64,000 bases of DNA from a virus, in the IMG/VR virus record IMGVR_UViG_3300035034_000127, positions 1 through 64,000 of that record; one strand, written 5' to 3'. Under the pieces are notes generated by a model, which worked only from the letters and a program-made list of their open reading frames with translations, made no database searches and was not told where the DNA came from. The position numbers and the translations under genes were made by a program. This document shows positions 50,091 through 58,063 of the stretch, piece by piece. Position 1 is the first letter of the stretch. The number at the start of each line of letters is the position of its first letter.

Positions 50091-52688
50091 TCAGCTAGTG
50101 CTCTGCATGCCAGGAAGAATAGAGTCATCTACTCCGCTAGGCTCGTTAGTATCTGATGCGCCACCGGCTACTAATGGCACTCCGTCATCTCTATTGTCTG
50201 ACGGCCCTTTAGGTATAAAGCCTCTGCGAAAGTTAAATGCTCCGCCTTCACCTTTGTACGCGCTGAAATGCATAGCATCGTCAATCGACTGCCATGCACC
50301 TCCCCAGCCTAATCCATGTTTATTTGCTAACGAAAGCGTTGATCTTGGCATATCAGTAATAGGAGCATTTGGTGGCCGGGGTGAAAAGAACCCGTTTGGT
50401 CCGTTGTTAAACACTGGATTAGGTGGGTTAATATCTATAGCGCCGCCGCTGGCGTGAATCGACCATCCTGATCCACTTACTGTTTCTCGTTTAGCATATC
50501 CAAGTAATGTCCTTATCTGATAACCAGTAGACTCTAGGTCATCAATGAATCCCTGGAAATTAGTAACAAACACCTCTGCTACTTGCGCTGATAAGCCAGT
50601 CCTAGTTGTAATTGTACCTAACGCGCCGTCACCTATAAAGAAACGCTGAGAAATATTTGACGGTGTTCCTCTATCTGGGTCTATTCTAGCACCATTAGCA
50701 TACGAAGTAATAGAATTTTTAGATTCCACTGTGTTGTTAGTAATCGTAGAGTCACCGGTGCCGCCATCAAAGTTTTCTCCTCCGCCACTGTTAAACACAG
50801 TTTGACTGGACTGAGGACCAAACCCTCTAGTAAATGTATCAGGTGTAAGTATCCTGTCATTTACTGCTAACCCTCCTGGATCCTCTCTGTCAGACTGCTC
50901 TTTCTTATAAGCTTGTGGATTCATATTTTCGTGATGTGACCACGGTTCATGTTGCGGTGCTCTTGTTAATATGCTTTCATAGGGTACTGGTTTTGCAGAA
51001 CCAGGAAACATATAAGGCAGCGTAACAGTAGATAGTTCTTCTGCACGTTCAGCGTCTACTGCATCTTCCGCAGTCAGTGCAATTTTTACGGACGGACTTG
51101 CTGCTCCTACTGATCCTGCGGCTCCTTCAATACTAATGCCAGCAATTGCACTGATAGCCATTGCGCTTTTTGACTCTATTACCGCAGTACCAGCAGTGAC
51201 CTTATACGCTTTGCCAATATTTTGACTTAAAATTCCAGCAACTGAAAAACTGCTATTTGCTTTTATAGCAACGTCACTAGAGGTTGCGCTTAATAAATAG
51301 GAAAGACCGGCACTGTCATGCAGTGTTTTGCCAGCAGTTCTATATATACTGCTGGTTGCTTTTTCATGAATAGACTTGTTTGACAGAAAATTTATGTTTT
51401 GTTTTGCATGAAGATTGTAGGCTTGATCTATTAACTGGTTTGAATCTAGCCCTATCACTACATCGCTGTTTCCTTCTATAGTATGTTTAAAATTGTTGCC
51501 CACTAATATGTTGGTATCCCATGCACTTTCTATTTGTATTCTGCCACTTTGCTTATTATCTAAAAACTGTGCACTATCGGAATAACGTGCACTTGCTTTC
51601 ATATTAATGTTTCGACCTGCATCAATATTGAAATCTCGTTCAGCAGTAAAGTTAATATCAGTATCTGACATTACAGAAATACTGTCTTGAGCATGTATAT
51701 CTATCTTTCCATCAGATGTAAACTCTATCCAAGCTGTACCACGGCTGTTTCCAATATATATTAGATCCTCCGAATTATGTAGTACAATTTGGTGTCCGGT
51801 CCTAGTTCGAAAACGCATCAACTCGTTCTGGGGTATAGTTGTATCGCCTCCAGTTTCACCAGCTTGCTTGTTTACATAAATTGGTGGGCCGTCTTCTGCA
51901 TGAGTTTTACGCACAAACTTTTCGTCGCCGTCGTCCATAACAAAACTAGATCCGCCTAACCTATTGTAAGGAACACTTGCACTTTTTTTGTTTGGTCCGA
52001 AATTTGCTCTTGGAGCGCCGGTGCGTTTGTCTCTTGGTCCTGGTGTCGATATACCAAATACCATCGACGGAACTTCACGACGTGCTGAAGTAGTAGTAGT
52101 GCCCCTTGACTCATCGGTTAGCAACCCTTGAATTTCAAGAATTCGCGTAAAGTCTTTGTTGTAAGGCTTTTTAAACAACGTAGGGTCTAAAGAATCACCT
52201 GTTTCTATAAGTTTATTGTATTCACCTACAGGTAACTTTGCGCCTTCTAATTCTGGCGGGGTTTCTGGTGTTGTAAGTGTTGTGCTAGGTCTTCCGTCTG
52301 GAACCATAAAGTTCATGTAGTCGTCTTGGATACACCCAATCCAATAGCCATAGTTGGGATTGCCTTCAGCAAAAGTAACAAGAACCTTTGTACCTACATC
52401 AGGAGGTACAGCCCAGAATCCGTAGCTTTTTTGAGAGTTAGCATACCCATCTTGTGGAGTGGCACCTTTTCCAGGTGTTACTCCGTAAAAAGGACTGAGG
52501 TATCTCACGTTGAAAACTTCGCCGCTTTTTTCTGGAGTGTTAGCACCTCCTGTGTACTTTAATATTTCAACCTCAAGTGATCCCATGTAACGAGTATCAA
52601 GGTTGTTTACTACAATCGCCTCATACGGCCCTGCATTTTTTACTATTGTATTATTGATCGCTGAACGACTATACGAATCTTGCGACAT
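50091..52688 (-). CDS. gp5: Baseplate hub/spike gp5 with C-terminal M15 peptidase domain
   Basis: 865 residues. The N-terminal OB-fold region (YEAIVVNNLDTRYMGSLEVE, then VPPDVGTKVLVTFAEG and NYGYWIGC) is gp5/VgrG-like. The middle (DGKIDIHAQDSISVMSDTDI and repeats of SDTDIN / DAGRNINMKASA) forms the beta-helix spike. The C-terminus has an M15 D-Ala-D-Ala carboxypeptidase-like site: H745 and D752 (SIHASGGAID) and D804-x-x-H807 (DAMHFS). T4 gp5 instead carries an internal T4-lysozyme domain, which is absent here. The particle thus probably cuts the peptide side of peptidoglycan at entry; the glycan-cutting role may belong to the next gene. Confidence 0.85.
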   Translation of the reverse strand: MSQDSYSRSAINNTIVKNAGPYEAIVVNNLDTRYMGSLEVEILKYTGGANTPEKSGEVFNVRYLSPFYGVTPGKGATPQDGYANSQKSYGFWAVPPDVGTKVLVTFAEGNPNYGYWIGCIQDDYMNFMVPDGRPSTTLTTPETPPELEGAKLPVGEYNKLIETGDSLDPTLFKKPYNKDFTRILEIQGLLTDESRGTTTTSARREVPSMVFGISTPGPRDKRTGAPRANFGPNKKSASVPYNRLGGSSFVMDDGDEKFVRKTHAEDGPPIYVNKQAGETGGDTTIPQNELMRFRTRTGHQIVLHNSEDLIYIGNSRGTAWIEFTSDGKIDIHAQDSISVMSDTDINFTAERDFNIDAGRNINMKASARYSDSAQFLDNKQSGRIQIESAWDTNILVGNNFKHTIEGNSDVVIGLDSNQLIDQAYNLHAKQNINFLSNKSIHEKATSSIYRTAGKTLHDSAGLSYLLSATSSDVAIKANSSFSVAGILSQNIGKAYKVTAGTAVIESKSAMAISAIAGISIEGAAGSVGAASPSVKIALTAEDAVDAERAEELSTVTLPYMFPGSAKPVPYESILTRAPQHEPWSHHENMNPQAYKKEQSDREDPGGLAVNDRILTPDTFTRGFGPQSSQTVFNSGGGENFDGGTGDSTITNNTVESKNSITSYANGARIDPDRGTPSNISQRFFIGDGALGTITTRTGLSAQVAEVFVTNFQGFIDDLESTGYQIRTLLGYAKRETVSGSGWSIHASGGAIDINPPNPVFNNGPNGFFSPRPPNAPITDMPRSTLSLANKHGLGWGGAWQSIDDAMHFSAYKGEGGAFNFRRGFIPKGPSDNRDDGVPLVAGGASDTNEPSGVDDSILPGMQSTS

Positions 52689-52705
52689 CTAAAACTCCTG
52701 TGCTG

Positions 52706-53785
52706 TTACCTAGCACCAGTTAATGGACTGCTAGGCAATGCTTTCTTAATCTGTATTCTGGTCAGAGGAACTGGTGGACCCTGTCTTGTATCCTGCTCTT
52801 GGGTATCTGCTGCTAGGTCTTTTTCTGCAGATGCATTGTCGTAAACTGAACCTGCTCCTCCGGGTACAGGCCCGGGAAAGCCTGGCGGAGCAACTGCGCC
52901 AGAGTTAGTAGTTCTTCCTAGGGCCGGTCCTATGTTGCCGTTAATGATAGGATTAGCTGCTGCTGCGCCGGTTCCGTAGAGCAGCAGGTCTTTCACAGTC
53001 TGTCCAGTTCTAAAATCATAACGATCATCTAGAGGATCTAACGGTCGATAATCGTAAACATTTTTACTATCAGGCAACTCAGCAGCAGGAAGAGGACGAG
53101 CGCCGGCATTTCCGCCAGTGAATGCACCCACTCCTATACCAGCAGCAATCGCCGCGGTCTGTGACTTGGGAGTAGATCCTGTTGCTGGGATAACTCCGTT
53201 TGGCCCAGACTCTAGTATCGACACAACTCGAACTGCTCCCTCAGTTATTTCTAAAATGTCTTCTAGTTCCTGGAAGAACGTGTCTGCATTGTGTGTAGTT
53301 GTGTTGAATGCTTCTGTAGAATAATAACTCTCGCCCTTAACTACTCGACGGTAGGCTCCATTTAGCGGGTAAGGTACTGGAATACTAGAAAACTCCTGTG
53401 CTAATCTAATCATAAACTTATCAGATGTCAGTACGCCAGCTAACCATTGGTTCAGTAACCTAACGCTCTTTAATCGAGCAATCATCAAAGCATCCTGTAT
53501 GCCGGCTGTGAATCTAATTTTTCCTGCATCTACCGCTAAAACACTTATGCTCTGTTTCAAGTCAGTTCTTAACAATTGATAACGTCCCACTGCGTTTGAT
53601 CCAAAACCTTCGTTAGTTCTTACTTCTTGAAACCGCAAGACTTCACTAAGTGTCATTTGTGTTAGACTAGGTTCTGACGTACTAGGCCATAAACTAGTAT
53701 AGGAGTTTGCTCCTTTCAGAGCCTCTCCTTTGCTAACAAGAGCTAATAACGCAATTTGCTGTGCTGTAATTGTTATTTCTGACAT
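52706..53785 (-). CDS. Lysozyme-like baseplate protein, lambda-endolysin-type (GH104-like)
   Basis: 359 residues. The first 150 residues match the pattern of lambda-type lytic enzymes and their tail-associated relatives: ALLALVSKGEALKGANSY with a candidate catalytic Glu, LTQMTLSEVLRFQ, then NAVGRYQLLR. The C-terminal half is low-complexity, Gly/Pro/Ala-rich (IAAGIGVGAFTGGNAGARP, PPGFPGPVPGGAG) and probably a linker or docking tail. It lies beside gp5 in the hub region, so it is likely a virion-associated muralytic protein rather than the lysis endolysin. A weak late-promoter-like element is at 53805-53812. Confidence 0.6.
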   Translation of the reverse strand: MSEITITAQQIALLALVSKGEALKGANSYTSLWPSTSEPSLTQMTLSEVLRFQEVRTNEGFGSNAVGRYQLLRTDLKQSISVLAVDAGKIRFTAGIQDALMIARLKSVRLLNQWLAGVLTSDKFMIRLAQEFSSIPVPYPLNGAYRRVVKGESYYSTEAFNTTTHNADTFFQELEDILEITEGAVRVVSILESGPNGVIPATGSTPKSQTAAIAAGIGVGAFTGGNAGARPLPAAELPDSKNVYDYRPLDPLDDRYDFRTGQTVKDLLLYGTGAAAANPIINGNIGPALGRTTNSGAVAPPGFPGPVPGGAGSVYDNASAEKDLAADTQEQDTRQGPPVPLTRIQIKKALPSSPLTGAR

Positions 53786-53804
53786 TTATATTTCCCTTGC
53801 TCTT

Positions 53805-53812
53805 TACTTATA
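53805..53812 (-). promoter_or_regulatory. Late-promoter-like element TATAAGTA
   Basis: On the minus strand, one mismatch to TATAAATA, 19 bases ahead of the lysozyme-like gene and downstream of the 972-residue gene. The leader would be very short (predicted start near 53799, AAGGGA at 53793-53798). Confidence 0.3.
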
Positions 53813-53850
53813 TTACGTTTTAATATTAAAATGCAGTTTGGAAGAATTGT

Positions 53851-56769
53851 CTACCTGCTTGTTTGATTAACGTTAACTCTTCTAATAGCAGACGAAAGTG
53901 CTGCTTGACCAGTTGCTGCATTTTCCCGATTTGTTGGCGGTGCTGTAAATACTGAATTATTTTGATCAGTTACACCGTTAGAGTCTACAGGAACAACATT
54001 TATCAGAGGCTCAACATCTGTAGCGCTAGACGATTGTTCAACAGGGTTCTGTGCAGGTCGAGCTGTACTTGGCTTTCCTGGGGTATCACTGTACACTACA
54101 GCATCACTAAGCTTAGCACTATCGTCTAGTATAACTGGACCAGCATTATTAGGTGTTGAAGGATCGTCTTGTCCTCTTCTTCTAATTAACTTAATATTCT
54201 GCTCAAACTTGCCGCCTGAAAACGTATTAGTAACAGCCCAAACGCTAAACAGTCCGCTAAACTGCTTTACTACTCTAGGAAATTCCATTGTAGCTCCTTC
54301 AACTTGATAATCAAACGGAGTTTTAAAATTCACTATAACAAATACCTCGTCCATCATGTAGTTAACTGTGCCTTCTTCCAAAACGTTAGAATTCTTAATA
54401 GGGCTGCCTTTAAAGTTTCCAGTTTGTTGAGGTATGAAAAAAGGGTCTCCCATTATTTTCATTTCAGCAGTGATCATGTCAAGTGTTTGATTTATTATGG
54501 AATTATGAAATTGCTGCGCTATTCTTAGACGCATATCAGGCGACCTAGATCCGCTGTCCGGAATTAAGGAAGCTTGTCTATGTGTCATTTCGCCTATTTT
54601 AGCACCCGGTTCTGAATCAGGATTACCACAACCTTGTTTTACTACAGAAGCTCCAGTAGTTGCTGCTAGTGAGCCGGTACTAACTGCGCTGTCTGCACTG
54701 CCTACACCTCCGACGTTTTGCCCGTAATTACTAAATGCGGTTAGCATAAAAGCATTGTTAAACACTAGGTCAAAGTCCAGTATTTCCTCGTTTCGACCGG
54801 TATAGATATAATTGTATTCCTTTGCAGCCTTTGCTCTAAGCTGTTCTGTAGTATTTGGCGTTGGCTTTTGATTTGTAGCTAGAGTTTTTGCTTCGTCTGG
54901 ATAATACGGAATAACATTAAACAAATATATCTTAGCAAGTGAGCCACGTTGGCATTCTGATGACGGATTAGGATCAATAAACACCTGTGTATCTATCTTG
55001 AACCAGTTTCGTGTACCGTTAGCAGCGCTGATAGCAGTAGACTCTACAGCAGCGTATTGACTTCTCAGTACTACCTTTTCTATCATAGTAATTATTGTTT
55101 CGCCTTGACTGAATTTATGTTCTCTTGCTTTAGGACTAGGATTGTTCCCGGTACGACCAGTATCTTCAAACAACTCAGTTTCAGGGTTGTATACCTGCGC
55201 TGGTACAGCTTGAGCTTGGTCGCCGCCCTCACTAACATCGTCTACAATTGAACTTAAACCAATATTGTTCATTTGTCTAGTGTCACGAGCATACTGCTGC
55301 AATCTTTCATATAAACTCGAGTTAGGAGCAACTGATATTTTATTAGTGTTTACAGTTGCACTACCCAGCACAGGAGTTACACCCTGCTCCTGTTTAAGTT
55401 CCACATTTCTTGATAATCCGTCATCTTTGTCTACAACTTCCCTAGAAACTGTGCTATTAAAGCCATCTAGGTCACGAGGGAAAGCAATTATAAATCTGTC
55501 GTTCTTTGTGGTAACATTTTTGTCTTCGAGATTAGCCAATCGTTGATTCATTGTTTCAGCTACACTAGTGTCTTCGCCGTTTAACACTTCCCATACGTTT
55601 GATCCTACTGCGTTAATAGTAGTCTTTGTTTCGTTAATATTATCATCTAGTGCAGTTTCGCTAAACGGCACTGCCATTACAAAATATTCACTACCTGCAC
55701 CGCTTACACTGAGCTCTACTTTGGTTATCTTTATAGGTACGTAGATAGGCTTTCCGATATATTTTGTCGACCATTCACCGTATTCGTTCCATCCTACAAA
55801 GTCAATTCTTATGCAAAACGGTGCATCAATATAGTTAGAGTATCCTTCAAACTTTGCTGAACCAATAAGTGCTTGAATAAAATTACCCATTGAAAACGGT
55901 TCAGTTACTTTAAACGATAGGGTTGTGCCTAGTGCCACTCCAGTATTTTGATTAGGTGCTATTACTGCGTCCATTTCTAGGTCGTCTATATAGTACTCCG
56001 CATCGCCTCCGCTTGCAGAGTTTATTTCGTCCTGTACTTTGTAACGATTGGCATAATTTCCGCCGGATGACTTGATTATATAAGACGCAAAGTCGCCTCT
56101 ATTTCGGTAGGTGTTGGGATCGTTATATTCTCGAGGATTTAACACTCCTAGCGTAATGATATAATTGTAGGTGTTGTGATTTCTTAAAGGATTAGGTATT
56201 TTGCCTGTAGAGATATTACTTGCCCGTATTGTGCTGGCCCGCTGCATCGAATCTTCAGCAGAAGTAATATTTTGCCATTTCTCAGGCACAAGGTCACGTA
56301 AGCTGTCTTCATTGTCCTGGCCTGCTATGCGTCGTCTAATAGGTGTATAATCGTCGTTACTACCAGCAGGCAACACTGACGCTACCGAAGCGGTGCTTGT
56401 TTTTGTTTCAAAATTGCCCGACGGTGCGGCCTGTGCAGCATCGGTAGTGACAGGAGGCACTACAGGCGGCGCTGTTGCTCCGAGGGTTGCGGCCAGCTTT
56501 TTAGCACGTTCAGCAGCTTCCGTTTTTTCCATCTGGGCAACAACACGAAATACATTTTCGTTAAGTGTACGATCCCCCACAACAGAAACAGACTCCGGCT
56601 TTGGCGCGAAATCTTCCGGATTAGCAGCCCGCCTGTCGGCAGTAAACTGTGCAAGCCTATCCTGAAAATTTGTGGTTTTTAAATTGTCAGCGCGGATGCT
56701 TGCTTTTTCACTCTCACTTAAATTAGCAACGCGGATTCTTTCTCTCTCACTTCCACTTATTCTTTCCAT
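53851..56769 (-). CDS. Large baseplate/tail structural protein, unassigned
   Basis: 972 residues. The N-terminus carries a near-tandem motif (SGSERERIRVANL / SESEKASIRADNL) in a helical, disordered-looking region, followed by Ala/Pro/Thr-rich linkers to about residue 190. The ordered part begins at NTYNYIITLGVLNPREYND and includes beta-rich segments (GTTLSFKVTEPFSMGNFIQ, EYGEWSTKYIGKPIYVPIK). The C-terminus is Ser/Pro/Asn-rich. It lies between gp53 and the lysozyme-like gene, where hub components (T4 gp27-like) would be expected, but I cannot match it to gp27 with confidence. It starts 1 base from gp53. Confidence 0.6.
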   Translation of the reverse strand: MERISGSERERIRVANLSESEKASIRADNLKTTNFQDRLAQFTADRRAANPEDFAPKPESVSVVGDRTLNENVFRVVAQMEKTEAAERAKKLAATLGATAPPVVPPVTTDAAQAAPSGNFETKTSTASVASVLPAGSNDDYTPIRRRIAGQDNEDSLRDLVPEKWQNITSAEDSMQRASTIRASNISTGKIPNPLRNHNTYNYIITLGVLNPREYNDPNTYRNRGDFASYIIKSSGGNYANRYKVQDEINSASGGDAEYYIDDLEMDAVIAPNQNTGVALGTTLSFKVTEPFSMGNFIQALIGSAKFEGYSNYIDAPFCIRIDFVGWNEYGEWSTKYIGKPIYVPIKITKVELSVSGAGSEYFVMAVPFSETALDDNINETKTTINAVGSNVWEVLNGEDTSVAETMNQRLANLEDKNVTTKNDRFIIAFPRDLDGFNSTVSREVVDKDDGLSRNVELKQEQGVTPVLGSATVNTNKISVAPNSSLYERLQQYARDTRQMNNIGLSSIVDDVSEGGDQAQAVPAQVYNPETELFEDTGRTGNNPSPKAREHKFSQGETIITMIEKVVLRSQYAAVESTAISAANGTRNWFKIDTQVFIDPNPSSECQRGSLAKIYLFNVIPYYPDEAKTLATNQKPTPNTTEQLRAKAAKEYNYIYTGRNEEILDFDLVFNNAFMLTAFSNYGQNVGGVGSADSAVSTGSLAATTGASVVKQGCGNPDSEPGAKIGEMTHRQASLIPDSGSRSPDMRLRIAQQFHNSIINQTLDMITAEMKIMGDPFFIPQQTGNFKGSPIKNSNVLEEGTVNYMMDEVFVIVNFKTPFDYQVEGATMEFPRVVKQFSGLFSVWAVTNTFSGGKFEQNIKLIRRRGQDDPSTPNNAGPVILDDSAKLSDAVVYSDTPGKPSTARPAQNPVEQSSSATDVEPLINVVPVDSNGVTDQNNSVFTAPPTNRENAATGQAALSSAIRRVNVNQTSR

Positions 56770-56770
56770 G

Positions 56771-57067
56771 TTATAAACCCAACTCCTTCCTTAGATTAGC
56801 ACCTTGAGGCAACAATATTTTAGTACCTGCAACAAAATCGTACACAGGGTCTTTTATGATATCCGGATTACGCTGAGCAAACACCCACCACAACTCTTTC
56901 TTGCCATAGAGATCGTATGCCAGTAGGTCTGGTCGGTAAGTGTATGCCGGAGTAATTACATATAATACATCGTCGCCAGCAACTGGTACAGGCCTAGGAG
57001 TAAATATGTCTAAATATCCTGCTGGATTAATTTGTGTGTTACTGTATGGTCCAAAGTTTTTAGACAT
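56771..57067 (-). CDS. gp53: Baseplate wedge protein gp53
   Basis: 98 residues, shorter than T4 gp53 (about 196). The core (YRPDLLAYDLYGKKELWWVF, then NPDIIKDPVYDFVAGTKILL) is the LysM-like wedge domain shared by gp53 and related tail proteins. In T4, gp53 clamps gp6 dimers to gp7 in the wedge. Only this core is present, so it may be a minimal gp53. It overlaps gp48 by 1 base (TAATG). Confidence 0.75.
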   Translation of the reverse strand: MSKNFGPYSNTQINPAGYLDIFTPRPVPVAGDDVLYVITPAYTYRPDLLAYDLYGKKELWWVFAQRNPDIIKDPVYDFVAGTKILLPQGANLRKELGL

Positions 57068-57984
57068 TATACAAATCCTTCTGGTCCAGATATATGAGTT
57101 CCGTTAATGTAGTCCTGAAAGCTGAACTTGGATTGACTACGTCTTGCATAGTTTGGAGCTAGAGTAACAGTGAATACACTTTGAGTAGGTACATAATCAA
57201 TCTCTCCTGCTACATTGCACTCTATGTAGTCAACATCAGCTGGCATATCAGTAGTGAAGTTGGTTATTACTACTGGTATATTGTTTAGAACGTGCTTACC
57301 GTAGCCGTTAAGTCTTGCAATAGGTGGCGGATTGCCTAATGATTCTGTACTGGCTCCAGAGAACATCTTAGTCATCGCTCGTAAATAGTGCAGGCATGCT
57401 ATCCAATACCTCGCATCTTCTTGATTTTCATTATAAAACTCGCCTGTTATAGTTATATTATCAACTTGACTATTTTCATACACATGATATGGATAATTTG
57501 AATGCACAGGATGCATGTTAGTATAATTTGCAGTATGACCCAGTAATATTGTAGGAGTAAAAGGAAAGATCATTCTATTACCGGTTCTTGATAATTCTGC
57601 AATAATTGATCCTTGCATTACAACATCAGGCACACTAAGGCTAACTCGCCAGTCAACTGTGTCGCTACCAGTTAGTGAATCATTTAATATTACTCTTGGC
57701 AGACTTTTTGGTTCAGGAGCTGCACCTGGGAAGATTCGCTGAGCTGCATTACCTACCATCCTAATAGCTTTGCCAACATCAGAGTTAGCTCCGCCCTGCC
57801 TGGCGATTATGTTGTCTACTATCCCAATAGAGTTCTTTACTATCTCCCCGGTCTCTGCTCGATCAGCAGAATTATCCGAATCTTTCGTTCTCCTAAAGAA
57901 CGAAGTCTGGTTGGCTAGACCACCTGAGCTGCTTGCCGAGGCATCACCGCCTGAGTTACTATTAAAAGCGCTAAAAATTGACAT
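57067..57984 (-). CDS. gp48: Baseplate tail-tube cap protein gp48 (or gp54)
   Basis: 305 residues. A Ser/Gly-rich N-terminus is followed by the conserved tube-cap core (IFPFTPTILLGHTANYTNMH, then NITITGEFYNENQEDARYWI and LHYLRAMTKMF). This pattern matches T4-like gp48; gp54 is related and cannot be fully excluded. It closes the hub and starts tube polymerisation. It is the first gene of the long minus-strand late block. A late-promoter-like ACTAAATA lies at 58005-58012 and GGAG 10 or so bases before the ATG, within a small TGTTG-GAGAT-CAACA hairpin that shows the site in its loop. Confidence 0.75.
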   Translation of the reverse strand: MSIFSAFNSNSGGDASASSSGGLANQTSFFRRTKDSDNSADRAETGEIVKNSIGIVDNIIARQGGANSDVGKAIRMVGNAAQRIFPGAAPEPKSLPRVILNDSLTGSDTVDWRVSLSVPDVVMQGSIIAELSRTGNRMIFPFTPTILLGHTANYTNMHPVHSNYPYHVYENSQVDNITITGEFYNENQEDARYWIACLHYLRAMTKMFSGASTESLGNPPPIARLNGYGKHVLNNIPVVITNFTTDMPADVDYIECNVAGEIDYVPTQSVFTVTLAPNYARRSQSKFSFQDYINGTHISGPEGFV

Positions 57985-58004
57985 AAGTTGTTGATCTCCA
58001 ACAG

Positions 58005-58012
58005 TATTTAGT
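58005..58012 (-). promoter_or_regulatory. Late-promoter-like element ACTAAATA for the structural block
   Basis: On the minus strand, CTAAATA-type late elements are described in T4-like cyanophages. It adjoins, sharing one base, the -35 of the divergent gp55 promoter. The predicted start (near 57999) leaves only a few bases before the GGAGA site. Confidence 0.4.
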
Positions 58013-58040
58013 TGACAAAATTAAGTATGTAGTTTATAAT
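58012..58040 (+). promoter_or_regulatory. Consensus sigma-70 promoter for gp55
   Basis: TTGACA (58012-58017) and TATAAT (58035-58040), both perfect, with a 17-base spacer. Predicted start near 58047, then AGGAG (58053-58057) 6 bases before TTG 58064. It puts the late sigma factor under host polymerase from the start of infection. Confidence 0.8.
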
Positions 58041-58063
58041 AAATATATAATAAGGAGTAACAA

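Noticed and set aside
58038-58045. AATAAATA overlapping the gp55 -10 as an additional late promoter
   Set aside because: It is part of an AT run that includes the perfect TATAAT; no independent evidence of late use.
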